Assembly: GCA_009692585.1 (NCBI GenBank)
Contig: SHYX01000013.1
Span: 1-64,000 of the forward strand
DNA from: Myxococcales bacterium
GTDB taxonomy: Bacteria; Myxococcota; UBA796; SXON01
Direction of reading: 5' to 3'
Length of the DNA stretch: 64,000 nucleotides
Part shown: one piece after another, positions 47,404 to 57,683 of the stretch
Numbering within the stretch: the first letter of the stretch is position 1
How the letters are laid out: each line of letters opens with the position of its first letter
The notes under the pieces: generated by a model
Database searches by the model: none
Seen by the model: the letters and a program-made list of their open reading frames with translations, nothing else
Told to the model about the DNA's origin: nothing
Position numbers and translations under genes: made by a program

Positions 47404-48573
47404 CTACTTCGGGGCCAGAAACTCCGCCCCCACGATGCGCCGGACGATCGGCAGGCGAGCGGCGTATCCGCAGCCGGCGTAGGCGGGATCGCCGAGCGCC
47501 GCTTCGATCAGGACCGTGCGCATCCGCGACGGGCTGCCCCGGCAACCGGTCTGCCCGTGCTCCACCCAGGTCGGATGCAGGCGGGCCGAAACCAGCCGCA
47601 TGCCCGCCGCCGTGCGCTCGGCGACGACCTCGAAGAGGCCGCCATCGCGACGCAGCGCCTGCGTTGAGCCCGAAGCCGCCCCCGCGCTCCACCCCTGGGC
47701 CGCCATCAGGTTGCCGAGGCTGTGGATGACGACCCCACGGCGACCGTTTTTCTCGATCCAGCGCGCGTTCTGCAAGACGTGGGGGTGATGGGCCAGGATG
47801 ACGTCGACGCCCCCGGCGACGAGCGTGCGCGCGAACCGTTCGTCCCACTCCTTCGGCTCGGTCTGGTACTCGACCCCCCAGTGCAGGGACAGCACGATCA
47901 GTTCGGCGCCAGCGACGCGAGCGGCGGTGACCCCCGCCAGGATGTCGTCCACATCGAACCGAAAGACACATGGCTCGTCGGGGGCACGGTTGAGGTAGAG
48001 GTTGTGGATCCGGGTGGTGGAGAGCCAGCCGACGGTGATGTCATTCCGCTCGAAAAACACCGGCTTCTGGGCATCGGCGCAGGTGGCCCCGGCCCCGGCA
48101 TGTGCCAGCCCGATCTGGTCGAGGTTGCCCAGGGTCTCCAGAAGGCCCTCGGTGCGCTGATCCCACACGTGGTTGTTCGCGAGCGCGGCGCCATCGAAAC
48201 CAGCGTCTCGCAGGGCCACCGCAAGCTCGACCGGGGCGTTGAACACCTTCTCGGCCAGCCGCCCGTTGCGTACCGGGGCGATGGGCGTTTCGAGGTTGAC
48301 GATGGCGAGGTCGGCGGCGATCACCATCGGGGCGATCTCGGCGAACAGACTCGCCCACCCATAGCGCGCCCCGCTGAGCTTGACCGGTTCGTGGGGGATG
48401 ACGTCCCCGGCGCCGAGGATGGTGATCCGCGCCGGAGGGGGCGAGGCGGCGGCCGGGAAGGCGGGCGCGGTCGCGGGCGCTACCGCGACCGGCGCCGCGA
48501 ATGCCGGTCGCACCGAATCGCCGCTCGTGCACGCCATGAAAGTGGTGAGCAGCATCGCCCGGCGAGCTATCAT
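47404..48573 (-). CDS. CapA-like metallophosphatase-type protein
   Basis: 389 residues from the ATG at 48573; a start at 48558 would give the short lipoprotein-like signal MLLTTFMACTSG. CapA (poly-gamma-glutamate synthesis) family motifs: ARITILGAGDVIPH, LAIVNLETPIAP, FDGAALANNHVWDQRTEGLL, ELIVLSLHWGVEYQTEP and VDVILAHHPHVLQN, and VVIHSLGNLM. The fold is a calcineurin-like metallophosphatase with the Asp/Asn-His/His positions in place. Probably periplasmic or lipid-anchored. First gene of the operon with MFS and GT/radical SAM; its start is only 22 bases from the divergent DUF2330 gene. Confidence 0.82.
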   Translation of the reverse strand: MIARRAMLLTTFMACTSGDSVRPAFAAPVAVAPATAPAFPAAASPPPARITILGAGDVIPHEPVKLSGARYGWASLFAEIAPMVIAADLAIVNLETPIAPVRNGRLAEKVFNAPVELAVALRDAGFDGAALANNHVWDQRTEGLLETLGNLDQIGLAHAGAGATCADAQKPVFFERNDITVGWLSTTRIHNLYLNRAPDEPCVFRFDVDDILAGVTAARVAGAELIVLSLHWGVEYQTEPKEWDERFARTLVAGGVDVILAHHPHVLQNARWIEKNGRRGVVIHSLGNLMAAQGWSAGAASGSTQALRRDGGLFEVVAERTAAGMRLVSARLHPTWVEHGQTGCRGSPSRMRTVLIEAALGDPAYAGCGYAARLPIVRRIVGAEFLAPK

Positions 48574-48595
48574 GGTGGCCCGCTTCGAGGCTCCG

Positions 48596-49879
<1,284 letters not shown>

Positions 49880-49902
49880 CGACAGCAGATAGGACTTCCC
49901 CG

Positions 49903-50793
49903 ATGCTCGCCCTCCTTGCCGCAGCCGCGCTCGCCGGTCCCCGCCTCGTCCTCGTGGGCGACACCGGCGAGGACACCGCCATCGGCAGGGTCGTGAGCGC
50001 GCAGCTCGTCGGAGAGATGGCCACCGCCGACTGGCTCCTGGCGCTGGGCGACTTCTACTACGACGCGCCGCCCATCGACGACAACGCCTGCGCCCAGTTG
50101 GTGGCGGAGCGCTTGCGCCTCTTCTACGGCGCAATCCCGCCGCGGAAGGTGATTCCAGTCCTGGGCAACCACGACGTCACCACCGCCGCGCAGGACGGCT
50201 TCTCACCGGCGGCGCGCGCCTGCTCCGTCGCCGCGTTCGGCTTATTGGGATGGACCAGCGGCGAGTACCCCAGCGCGGTCCGCAGCCTCGACAAAGCGGG
50301 CGTCCGCGTGGACCTGGCGGTGATCGACGCCGGCTTCTACGGGGCCGGCGCGCCGAAGCCCAGCCTCAGCTTCCGCACGCGCGCCTGGCGCCTCTACGCG
50401 TCCCACTACACCTGGCGCACCACCGCCGGAAAGTGTGAGGAGCAGGACAAGATTCCGGTGGGCTGGCTCGGCTCGCCTCCCATGGACCTGTGGCTCAACA
50501 GTCACGCGCACCACCTCGACGCGGTGATGGTCGACTCGGTGCTGGCCCTGACCTCCGGCGGCGGGATGGAGATGCGGAAACCGAAGGTGTGTCCCGACGT
50601 CACCAGCCAATTCACCCACGCGCAGGGCGATGGCGCTCCGATGGGCGGCTACCTCGTGGTCGACGTCCTGTCCGGGTCAAAGCTGAAGGTCACCCCGACG
50701 GTCTGCGCCGAGACCGGGTGCCTGCCCAAACCCTCGATCGAGTGTACCCGGCTGGACAAGGGGCCCGGCGTCCGCTGCGCGGCCACGCCCTGA
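49903..50793 (+). CDS. Secreted calcineurin-like metallophosphatase
   Basis: 296 residues. Signal-like start MLALLAAAALAG. The metal-ligand motifs are in order: LVLVGDTGED (Asp20), LLALGDFYYD (Asp50), VLGNHD (Asn89-His90), YASHYTWR and WLNSHAHHLDAV. This resembles purple-acid-phosphatase-like enzymes; four to six Cys suggest an extracytoplasmic location. Follows the DUF2330 gene by 23 bases on the same strand, so they may share a transcript. Ends exactly next to the stop of the convergent alkB gene. Confidence 0.82.
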   Translation: MLALLAAAALAGPRLVLVGDTGEDTAIGRVVSAQLVGEMATADWLLALGDFYYDAPPIDDNACAQLVAERLRLFYGAIPPRKVIPVLGNHDVTTAAQDGFSPAARACSVAAFGLLGWTSGEYPSAVRSLDKAGVRVDLAVIDAGFYGAGAPKPSLSFRTRAWRLYASHYTWRTTAGKCEEQDKIPVGWLGSPPMDLWLNSHAHHLDAVMVDSVLALTSGGGMEMRKPKVCPDVTSQFTHAQGDGAPMGGYLVVDVLSGSKLKVTPTVCAETGCLPKPSIECTRLDKGPGVRCAATP

Positions 50794-51849
50794 TCAGACC
50801 GACGGCGCCTGCCTCAACGCCAGCACCCGTCGGTCCATCACTCGCGACCACAGCGGGGGAACCGTCGCGAGTATGAGCATGGCGCTGTAGCCGGCGGGCA
50901 GCTGGGGCACGTCGTCATAGTGGCGAAGGTCGGTGAACGGCCTCGCCGCGAAGGCATGGTGGTCGGAGTGACGGGCGAGGTTGAGCAGGATCCAGTTGGA
51001 GACGCGGTGGCTGGAATTCCACGAGTGGTCGGGCCGCACCCGCTCGAAGCGTCCGGGCGCGGTTTCCGCCCGGCTCAGCCCGTAGTGCTCCACATAGTTG
51101 ATGGTCTCCAGCATCAGCACCGCGACCGCCGATTGAAGCAGGAACCCCGCCAACGCGAGGGGGCCGAACGCGAGCAGCACCGCCGCCAAGAGCACGACCT
51201 GACCGACTCCGTAGCGGAGCATCCGATTCTGCATCCCGACGCCCGCACGCGCGCGCTCGATGCGCCACGCCGACACCAGCCCACCCCATAGGCTGCGCGG
51301 GAGGAACGCGTAGAGCGACTCCCCGAGTCGCGCACTGGCGGGGTCGTCGGGGGTGCCCACGCGCTTGTGGTGGCCTTGCACGTGCTCCACGCAGAAGTGG
51401 GTGTAGGTCGCCGTCGCCATCAGCACCGCGCCCAGGGCCTGCTCGGCGCGACCGGAGCGGTGCATGGCCTCGTGGGCGACGTTGATCGCCGCCGCGGTGG
51501 CGGTGCCCGCTCCGAGCGCCAGGCACACGGCCTCCCCCACCGGCAACGAGCCCCGGCCGATCGTCCACAACGCGACGCCGAGCGCGGCGACGTGGGCGGG
51601 AAGAAACGCCCAGGGAAGCGCCCGGGTCCACCGGGCGCCCGACCGATTGTCCCGGTTGACGGGAAGCAGTTGATCGAGGACGGGAACCGCGACGAAGAGC
51701 ACGACCGGGGGCAAGGCCAGCCACGGGCCGCCAAACGCCGCTGCCAACGCCAGGACCACCGGGGGCACGAAGACGGCGAGAAAGGGCGCCGAGCCGAGCC
51801 CGGTGACCCTGGTGCCGAGCAGGGCGCGGAGCGCTGAGACGTACTCCAT
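50794..51849 (-). CDS. AlkB-type membrane di-iron alkane/fatty-acyl monooxygenase
   Basis: 351 residues, six predicted helices. All histidine boxes of AlkB are present: HEAMH (126-130), EHVQGHH (155-161), NYVEHYGL (251-258) and RHSDHH (293-298). NYxEHYGL is the AlkB/XylM hallmark and separates it from plain fatty-acid desaturases. The protein is a little shorter than classical AlkB (about 400). The reaction is terminal hydroxylation of an alkyl chain with electrons from a rubredoxin; no rubredoxin gene is nearby. The start at 51849 overlaps the rhomboid stop (TGATG), so its translation is coupled to that protease. Confidence 0.86.
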   Translation of the reverse strand: MEYVSALRALLGTRVTGLGSAPFLAVFVPPVVLALAAAFGGPWLALPPVVLFVAVPVLDQLLPVNRDNRSGARWTRALPWAFLPAHVAALGVALWTIGRGSLPVGEAVCLALGAGTATAAAINVAHEAMHRSGRAEQALGAVLMATATYTHFCVEHVQGHHKRVGTPDDPASARLGESLYAFLPRSLWGGLVSAWRIERARAGVGMQNRMLRYGVGQVVLLAAVLLAFGPLALAGFLLQSAVAVLMLETINYVEHYGLSRAETAPGRFERVRPDHSWNSSHRVSNWILLNLARHSDHHAFAARPFTDLRHYDDVPQLPAGYSAMLILATVPPLWSRVMDRRVLALRQAPSV

Positions 51850-53030
51850 CACCAACCCTGCAAGGTGCGCTCGAGTCCCTTCAGCAACGCGACTCCGAAG
51901 AGCGCGGCGGCGGCGAACCCGCCCCCGCGCAGCGCCACGGACACCCGGTCCGGCGCCGGGGCGCCCCCCTCCGGCCACGCCGGGAGCGAGGCGGTGAGCA
52001 GCCAGGCGCCCACGCCCCCCACGACCGCACCGCCGAGGTGCGCGCCCCAATCGATGCCCGGGGCAAACGAGATGAGCAGGTTCAGGATCAGGTTCTGCCC
52101 CGCTCCCGCGCGCATGCGCTGGCGCAGGTCGCTCGGCAGTTTTCCCGCGGCGGCGACGCCGAGCACCAGCTGCGCGGCCATCAGTCCCCAGATTGCCCCG
52201 GAGGCGCCCACCGACGTGTAATCGCCCAGGAAGACCAGGCTCACCGCGCTGCCACCCACCGCCGCGAGCACGTACAGGATCAGCGTCCGCTCGGGCCCGA
52301 ACACCCGTTCGACCAGGTCGCCGAGTCGCCAGAGCACGTAGAGATTGACCGCGGCGTGCAAGACGCTGCCGTGAAGCATGGTGGCCGTCAGCATGCGCCA
52401 GTACTCGCCGGCCGCCACGCTCTGCTGCGAGAGCGCGCCCATCGACCCCAGGGCGCCGGCGTCGGTCGGCGCGCGAATCAGGAGTTCGACGAGGAAGATC
52501 GCCGTCATCAGCCCCACCAGCGAGCGCGTCACCCACGGCGTCCTTGCCAACAGACGCGCCTGAACGCCGGCCATCTCCCGGCCCTTGAGCGCGGACTGGT
52601 GCGCGAGCTGGGCGTAGAACCTGGGCCAGTCGGGCGCGATCGGCGCGCGGGCGAGAATCCAGCCACGGACGGCCCCGGCGGAGCCCCCGGCCAGCTCCGG
52701 AAGCACCGATCCGTCGTCGGTCACCTGCATGATCGTGACCGCCGGCGCGGCAGACCACGCGGCGCTACCAACGATTCCCGCCCCCTCCGCTGCCGAACCG
52801 CCGGCAAGCACGACGACGACGCCTGCGCCCTTGAGCGCGGTGACCAGTCCCGCCAGCGTGCTCTCCCCGGTGACGGAGAGTCGGGCGACGATGACCGGGC
52901 CGTGGCGCGTCCGCACCACGAGGTGGTCGTCATCCAGCGCGAGCACCTGCGCCGCCGGCTCCATGACGAAGTCGTACACCAGCGCTTCGTAGGCGCCAGG
53001 GTCGCCAAGGTAAGGGGCCTGTGGTTGCAT
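51849..53030 (-). CDS. Rhomboid-family intramembrane serine protease
   Basis: 393 residues. Residues 1 to about 160 form a soluble N-terminal domain of unknown function. The rhomboid core from about 165 has six helices: HGSVLHAAVN (His220, His225, Asn229), the catalytic GASG with Ser277 in SVGASGAIWGLM, and His331 in DWGAHLGGAVVGG, so Ser/His dyad and oxyanion residues are present. It would cleave membrane-spanning substrates. Located 15 bases after the Ig-like lipoprotein gene and overlapping alkB; the Myxococcota C-terminal anchors are possible substrates (speculative). Confidence 0.85.
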   Translation of the reverse strand: MQPQAPYLGDPGAYEALVYDFVMEPAAQVLALDDDHLVVRTRHGPVIVARLSVTGESTLAGLVTALKGAGVVVVLAGGSAAEGAGIVGSAAWSAAPAVTIMQVTDDGSVLPELAGGSAGAVRGWILARAPIAPDWPRFYAQLAHQSALKGREMAGVQARLLARTPWVTRSLVGLMTAIFLVELLIRAPTDAGALGSMGALSQQSVAAGEYWRMLTATMLHGSVLHAAVNLYVLWRLGDLVERVFGPERTLILYVLAAVGGSAVSLVFLGDYTSVGASGAIWGLMAAQLVLGVAAAGKLPSDLRQRMRAGAGQNLILNLLISFAPGIDWGAHLGGAVVGGVGAWLLTASLPAWPEGGAPAPDRVSVALRGGGFAAAALFGVALLKGLERTLQGW

Positions 53031-53045
53031 GAACGTTTGTCCCGG

Positions 53046-54281
53046 CTACGGCAGCGTCACGGACGCGTTCGCAGCATCACCGTCGCCGTAGCCATCGTTC
53101 GGCGTGATCGTCACCTCCCAGGTGTCACCGGGCGTGGTCGACACCGCGGAGATCGTGGCATCGGTGGTGGGGAAGGGAACGCCGTTGACCGTCCACCCAT
53201 AGGCGTAGGTGATCGCGTCTCCCTCCAGATCGACCGACTCCACCGCGATCGTGGCCACGAGGTCGTCGTCGTCGGTGCTGCCGGTGATGAGCACCCCCGG
53301 CGCCGGGGGGAGGTCGTTGATCACGATGTCGACGCCGTCCCAGCCGGTGCTGCCGTCGTCGTCCTTGGCGGCGAGGTACACCGTGTGCTCACCGGGCGAC
53401 AGCCCCGAAAACGAGGCGGAGACGTCGCCGCTGGCGTTGGCGCCGCCGGTGTTGAACACGACGTCGTCGACCTTGTCGTACCAGGTGATGCCCAGTTCGG
53501 TAGGCGATTGCAGATCGTCGTCCACGGAGCCGGTGAAGGCGATCGCCTCCCCCTCGTTGAACACGTCGTCCTTGTGCGGGGTGTCGACGGAAACGTCGGG
53601 CGTACCGTTGACGCGCAGGCCGATGATGGCCTCGCACTCCCCGTTCTGCCCGTCGGTAACGGTTAACGAAACCTCGTGTTCACCCACCGAGAGCCTGTCG
53701 ACGTACAGACTCACCGTGCCGTCGGGCAGCGCGACGCTCTCGCCCAGACGGCCGTCCTCGCTGCTGCGCCAGACCACCTTGATGTCGCCGCTGGCGGTCT
53801 CCAGGTCGGTGGCGTCCCCCGCGAGGAGCAGCGATTCGCCCTCGCGGAGCAGGTCGCCATCCGACGGCGTGAGGATCGCGCACTCCGGGAGTTCATTTGG
53901 CGTGATCACGGTGAACGAGACGGAGGCCGAACCGACGTTGCCGGCGGGGTCCACGGCAGCCAGGGTGATCGTGTACTCCCCTTCGGGCAACACCAGCGTG
54001 CCTTCCAGGTGCCCCGCCGGGACCGGGGTGTTGTCGATGGCGTACACTGTGCCGTCGGCGCCGGTCCAGCTCACGTCGAGTTTCGACGGATCGTCCTCGG
54101 CGTCGGCGAGCTGCGCGTCGAAGGGGATGTCCGCCCCCGCCGCGTACTCGACCCCCGACGGTTCGACGAAGGTCACGACGGGCGCGGTGTTCGTAGCCCC
54201 CGTCTCCCCGGAGTCGGTCGCGACGTCCGCCGTATCGTCAACCGCGGGACAGCCCACGAGCAGGAGAAGGACAAGGCGCAT
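53046..54281 (-). CDS. Lipoprotein with Ig/PKD-like repeats
   Basis: 411 residues from the ATG at 54281, with GGAG five bases upstream. Signal MRLVLLLLVGC, lipobox LLVGC, then a DDTADVATDSGETG spacer. Four beta-sandwich units of about 90 residues follow (for example TPSDGDLLREGESLLLAGDA, TPHKDDVFNEGEAIAFTGSV and the AVDPAGNVGSASVSF strands), of PKD or bacterial Ig type. No catalytic motif. First gene of the operon with rhomboid and AlkB; the start is divergent from the metallohydrolase at 54336. Confidence 0.76.
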   Translation of the reverse strand: MRLVLLLLVGCPAVDDTADVATDSGETGATNTAPVVTFVEPSGVEYAAGADIPFDAQLADAEDDPSKLDVSWTGADGTVYAIDNTPVPAGHLEGTLVLPEGEYTITLAAVDPAGNVGSASVSFTVITPNELPECAILTPSDGDLLREGESLLLAGDATDLETASGDIKVVWRSSEDGRLGESVALPDGTVSLYVDRLSVGEHEVSLTVTDGQNGECEAIIGLRVNGTPDVSVDTPHKDDVFNEGEAIAFTGSVDDDLQSPTELGITWYDKVDDVVFNTGGANASGDVSASFSGLSPGEHTVYLAAKDDDGSTGWDGVDIVINDLPPAPGVLITGSTDDDDLVATIAVESVDLEGDAITYAYGWTVNGVPFPTTDATISAVSTTPGDTWEVTITPNDGYGDGDAANASVTLP

Positions 54282-54335
54282 CGGCGCTCCAACGAGCGCG
54301 GAGCCTATCCAGGCCTGATGCGATAGCCCGCCAGG

Positions 54336-56945
54336 ATGCACCCCATCTTCACAAGCACGGCGGTCCTCCTCTCGCTCGCCGCGTGCGCGCCGACCGCGGG
54401 CAACGAGACCGCGGCCGTCGCCGGCGCGCCTGACCTCACCGAGACCCTCGACGCCGATGAGGTCCGGGTCGGCGTGGTCACCGACACCCGCGCGCTCTTC
54501 GGCGGCATCTCGTCCGAAGGCGCCCCGGGGGACATCAAGCTCTACAACGACCGCGCCCGCTTCATCATCGAGGCCGTCGGGGACTCGAGCTACTACGTGG
54601 ACTACGGCGGCGGGCTCATCGACGCCGACATCGTACGACCCGCGGGGCAGCCGGGCCGGGACCTGCTCGACGAGCTGGCGCCGATGGTGAGCTTCGGGCG
54701 CGTGTGCGACGCCACCTCGGTGGAGATCGTCGAGGACGGCGAGGACGGCGTGGGCCACGTCCGGGTGACGGGTCCCGCCGCCCCGATGCGGCTCATCACC
54801 GGGGCGGTGGAAAATGAGGATGCCGTGCCCTGGTTCGACCTCACCGTGACCACCGACTACGTCCTTCGCCCCGGGCAGTGGAGCGTCGAGGTCACCACGA
54901 CGGTCCAGAACCACGACTCGCGACCCTTTCCCAGCTCCGTCGGCATGCTCGTGCTGTACGCACAGGAGGTCGCCGATCTGTGGCACCCGGGCACCGGCTT
55001 TGCCGACCCGGACGGCGCGCCCTACGCGATGGAGGCCATCGTCGGCTCGCACAACGAGGCGGTCTTCGCCTTGATGGCGAGCTCGGGAACGCTCGAGCCG
55101 TCGCCCGTGGGGGAGCTGATCTCCGGCATCGGCGCCGGGATGACCGCGTTCGGCGAGGCGGCGGTCGTGCCCGCCGGCGACAGCCGCTCGTGGACGGGAC
55201 GCGCCGGCGTCGCCCCGGATCTCGCCACGCTCGAGGTCGAGCGCCTGGAGCGGGAGGGTGCGATCGGCGTCGCGCTGGAGGGCGTGGTGACCGCCGGGGG
55301 GAGCCCCGTGCCGGGGGCGCGCGTGCATGCCCTCGATGTGAGCGGAAACCCTGTCACCATCGGGGTCACCGATGCAGACGGTCGGTACTCCGTTTCGGCG
55401 ACGGGGGCGGTGACCGTCGTGGCCGCCGGGCGCGGACCGGCCATCCACCCCGACCTCGCGATCGGCCATGGCAACGTGTCCGCCTACGATCGCAGCGCCG
55501 ACAATGTCCTGGAGAGCCTCGCGGCCGGTGCGCTCCCCATCCCCTTCGCCGAAGGCTACGGCGTCTCCGCGGCGGGCACCGGCGACCTCGCTCTTCAGCC
55601 GCCGGGCACGCTGACCGTGACGATCGCCGACGGCGGTCCTGCCGGGGTTCTCGTCGACTTTGCGAGCGCGGATCCCGGTGCCGACGAACGCCTGGTCCCG
55701 GGGCGTCCCAGCGGCCACGCGGCGCTCGGTTACGTCCGGGACGGCCAGCTTTCGCTGCCGCTCGAACCAGGAAGTTACCTCGTCACGGTCCATCGCGGCG
55801 TGCGGTACGAGCTGGTGACCAGCCAGATCACCATCGAGAGCGGCGGCACCGCCGAAGTCGCCGCCGCGCTCACCCGCGCGTACGAGGCCCCCGGCGTCGT
55901 GACGATGGATCCCCACTCCCACGCTTCCCCCTCCGCCGACGGAGACATCTCGATGGAGGACCGGATCATGGTCGCCGCCGGAAACGGAATCGAGGTCCAC
56001 GTCGGCACCGACCACGACCACGTCGCCGACTACACCGGCATCGTCGCCGCGCTGGGCTTGGGGGACTGGCTCCACAGCATCGTCGCCGACGAGGTGAGCC
56101 CCGTCCTTCGCGGCCACTTCAACGCCTACCCGGCGGCGCGAACCGGCGCGAACAACGGCGGCGCGCCGCGGTGGTGGCAACAGACCCGCAGCACCAGCGA
56201 GCTGTTCGCCTTCATCCGTCGGGAGCTCGGCGACGACGTGCTGATCCAGGCGAACCACCCCGTCGGCGGCAGCGGCCTGTTCAGCCTCGCCAACTACCTC
56301 CCCGGCACCGGGCGCGTCGGCGACGCCGACCACTGGTCGAGCGACTTCGACTCGATGGAGCTGATCAACTCCGGACACGGCTCGGACTACTTCCCCTATT
56401 ACGTCGATCTGATCGCGCATGGGCAGTTGGTCACGCCGGTCGCCGTCAGCGACAGCCACGCCCACACCAGCGGAAAACCTGGGCTCAACGTCACCTTTCT
56501 ACACACCGGCGGCACCCTCGCCGAATTCGGTCCCGACGTCCTGCGCACCGCGATGCGCGCACGGGGAACGGTGGCCTCTCTCGGCCCCTACATCGACGCG
56601 ACGATGGACGGGACGTGGGCGCCAGGCCGCGAAGTGGCACCCGGCTCGCTGGCCGTACGGGTGTGGTCTCCGTCCTGGATCCCGGTGACCGCGGTGGCGC
56701 TGTGGCGCGACGGGGTCGAGACCGCACGCGTCCCCTGCACCGGCCGTGCGCCGGAGTGGTGCGCCACGAGCTTCGTACTGCCCGGCGACACCGATGGGAG
56801 CTACGTCGTGGTCGCGGAGAGCACCGCGCCGATCACCGCGGTATGGCCCGGCGACTACGCGTGGGCCGCCACCAGCGCGGTGCTCGTGGACGCGGCCGGC
56901 GACGGTTGGACCGCGCCCCTGGGACCCCTGGTCGTCGAGCCGTAG
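54336..56945 (+). CDS. CehA/PHP-like metallohydrolase lipoprotein
   Basis: 869 residues. Signal MHPIFTSTAVLLSLAAC, lipobox SLAAC. Residues 20 to about 310 are a beta-rich region (galactose-mutarotase-like); about 310-370 a carboxypeptidase-regulatory-like unit (GVVTAGGSPVPGARVHALDV). From about 520 there is a PHP/CehA-type metal site: DPHSHASPSADG, VHVGTDHDHVADY, DVLIQANHPVGG and VAVSDSHAHTSG, with the His/Asp ligands in family order. Substrates of such enzymes are phosphoesters or carbamates; the natural one here is unknown. Monocistronic. Confidence 0.8.
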   Translation: MHPIFTSTAVLLSLAACAPTAGNETAAVAGAPDLTETLDADEVRVGVVTDTRALFGGISSEGAPGDIKLYNDRARFIIEAVGDSSYYVDYGGGLIDADIVRPAGQPGRDLLDELAPMVSFGRVCDATSVEIVEDGEDGVGHVRVTGPAAPMRLITGAVENEDAVPWFDLTVTTDYVLRPGQWSVEVTTTVQNHDSRPFPSSVGMLVLYAQEVADLWHPGTGFADPDGAPYAMEAIVGSHNEAVFALMASSGTLEPSPVGELISGIGAGMTAFGEAAVVPAGDSRSWTGRAGVAPDLATLEVERLEREGAIGVALEGVVTAGGSPVPGARVHALDVSGNPVTIGVTDADGRYSVSATGAVTVVAAGRGPAIHPDLAIGHGNVSAYDRSADNVLESLAAGALPIPFAEGYGVSAAGTGDLALQPPGTLTVTIADGGPAGVLVDFASADPGADERLVPGRPSGHAALGYVRDGQLSLPLEPGSYLVTVHRGVRYELVTSQITIESGGTAEVAAALTRAYEAPGVVTMDPHSHASPSADGDISMEDRIMVAAGNGIEVHVGTDHDHVADYTGIVAALGLGDWLHSIVADEVSPVLRGHFNAYPAARTGANNGGAPRWWQQTRSTSELFAFIRRELGDDVLIQANHPVGGSGLFSLANYLPGTGRVGDADHWSSDFDSMELINSGHGSDYFPYYVDLIAHGQLVTPVAVSDSHAHTSGKPGLNVTFLHTGGTLAEFGPDVLRTAMRARGTVASLGPYIDATMDGTWAPGREVAPGSLAVRVWSPSWIPVTAVALWRDGVETARVPCTGRAPEWCATSFVLPGDTDGSYVVVAESTAPITAVWPGDYAWAATSAVLVDAAGDGWTAPLGPLVVEP

Positions 56946-56951
56946 CTGCGC

Positions 56952-57641
56952 TCAGGGCGCGTTGGCGGCTCCAGGAGTGACGTTGGTGGTGTCCTGCCAG
57001 GTGTCGCCGCCGTCGGGGATGGCGGCGCGGCCGACATCCACCACCGCTGCTTCGTAGCTGATCTCGTCAATCACGACGCCGCCGGCGCTGAGGTAGATCG
57101 TCCCGCCTTCGTTCGCCAGCTTGAAGGATGCGTGCGCCGCGCCCTGGTCGGGGGTGCCGTCGGTCCAGATGTAGGCGAACTCGCCGGGGGCCAGCGCGGT
57201 GCCGGCGGGGAAGGTGTAGAGCGCCAACTGGCCGCTGTCGTTCGACAACGACAGCCGTTCGAGGCCGGCGGGCCGGGAGCCGGCGTTGTAGACCTCGATC
57301 CAGTCCTCGTACTCTCCCGCTTCGTCGGCGAAGAGACCATCGTTGTCGGCCATGAACTCGTTGATCACCACCCGCGCCGGGCCGGGATCGGTGTCGCCGG
57401 TGTCACCGGTGTCGCCGGTGCCGGTGTCGGTGCCGGTGTCGGTGCCGGTGTCGGTGTCGGTGTCGGCGGTGTCGGTGTCGGCGGTGTCGGTGTCGGCGGT
57501 GTCGCCGCTCGCGGTGTCAGCTGCAACATCGGGGAGACACCAGTCCCCGTCGACGTGGGTGCCGGGGCCGCAGAAGAAACGGTCGGTCGCCTCACAACCG
57601 ACGAGTGCGAGCAGGACGAGGGGGAAGCGATGGGCGTGCAT
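56952..57641 (-). CDS. Lamin-tail-domain lipoprotein with Asp-Thr repeat spacer
   Basis: 229 residues. Signal MHAHRFPLVLLALVGC, lipobox ALVGC. A Cys-containing segment (FCGPGTHVDGDWC) precedes about 45 residues of Asp-Thr(-Gly/Ala) repeats coded by a hexanucleotide repeat. The lamin-tail domain is at about 92-225: RVVINEFMADNDGLFADEAG, EYEDWIEVYN, YTFPAGTALAPGEFAYIWTD and VVIDEISYEAAVVD. Lamin-tail domains occur in bacterial surface and nuclease proteins. Single gene between two plus-strand genes. Confidence 0.82.
   Translation of the reverse strand: MHAHRFPLVLLALVGCEATDRFFCGPGTHVDGDWCLPDVAADTASGDTADTDTADTDTADTDTDTGTDTGTDTGTGDTGDTGDTDPGPARVVINEFMADNDGLFADEAGEYEDWIEVYNAGSRPAGLERLSLSNDSGQLALYTFPAGTALAPGEFAYIWTDGTPDQGAAHASFKLANEGGTIYLSAGGVVIDEISYEAAVVDVGRAAIPDGGDTWQDTTNVTPGAANAP
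57389..57517 (-). repeat. Hexanucleotide (GGTGTC/GGTGCC/GGCGGT) tandem repeat
   Basis: About 20 degenerate copies of GGTGTC with GGTGCC and GGCGGT variants, read on the minus strand as the Asp-Thr spacer of the lamin-tail lipoprotein. All changes are multiples of three. Confidence 0.85.
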
Positions 57642-57683
57642 TCTCCGGGTCTAATCGAGTTACGCGTCTGGTGGAGGGCTCCA

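Noticed and set aside
54282..56465. Long minus-strand extension upstream of the Ig-like lipoprotein
   Set aside because: The true start at 54281 has a ribosome site and a lipoprotein signal; the extension is antisense to the metallohydrolase.
54878..56980. Plus-strand frame of 700 codons inside the metallohydrolase gene
   Set aside because: Arg-rich alternative frame of the same strand; the 869-codon frame has the signal and metal motifs.
57389..57517. Possible CRISPR or regulatory repeat array
   Set aside because: A hexanucleotide repeat in frame with the lamin-tail lipoprotein; coding spacer only.
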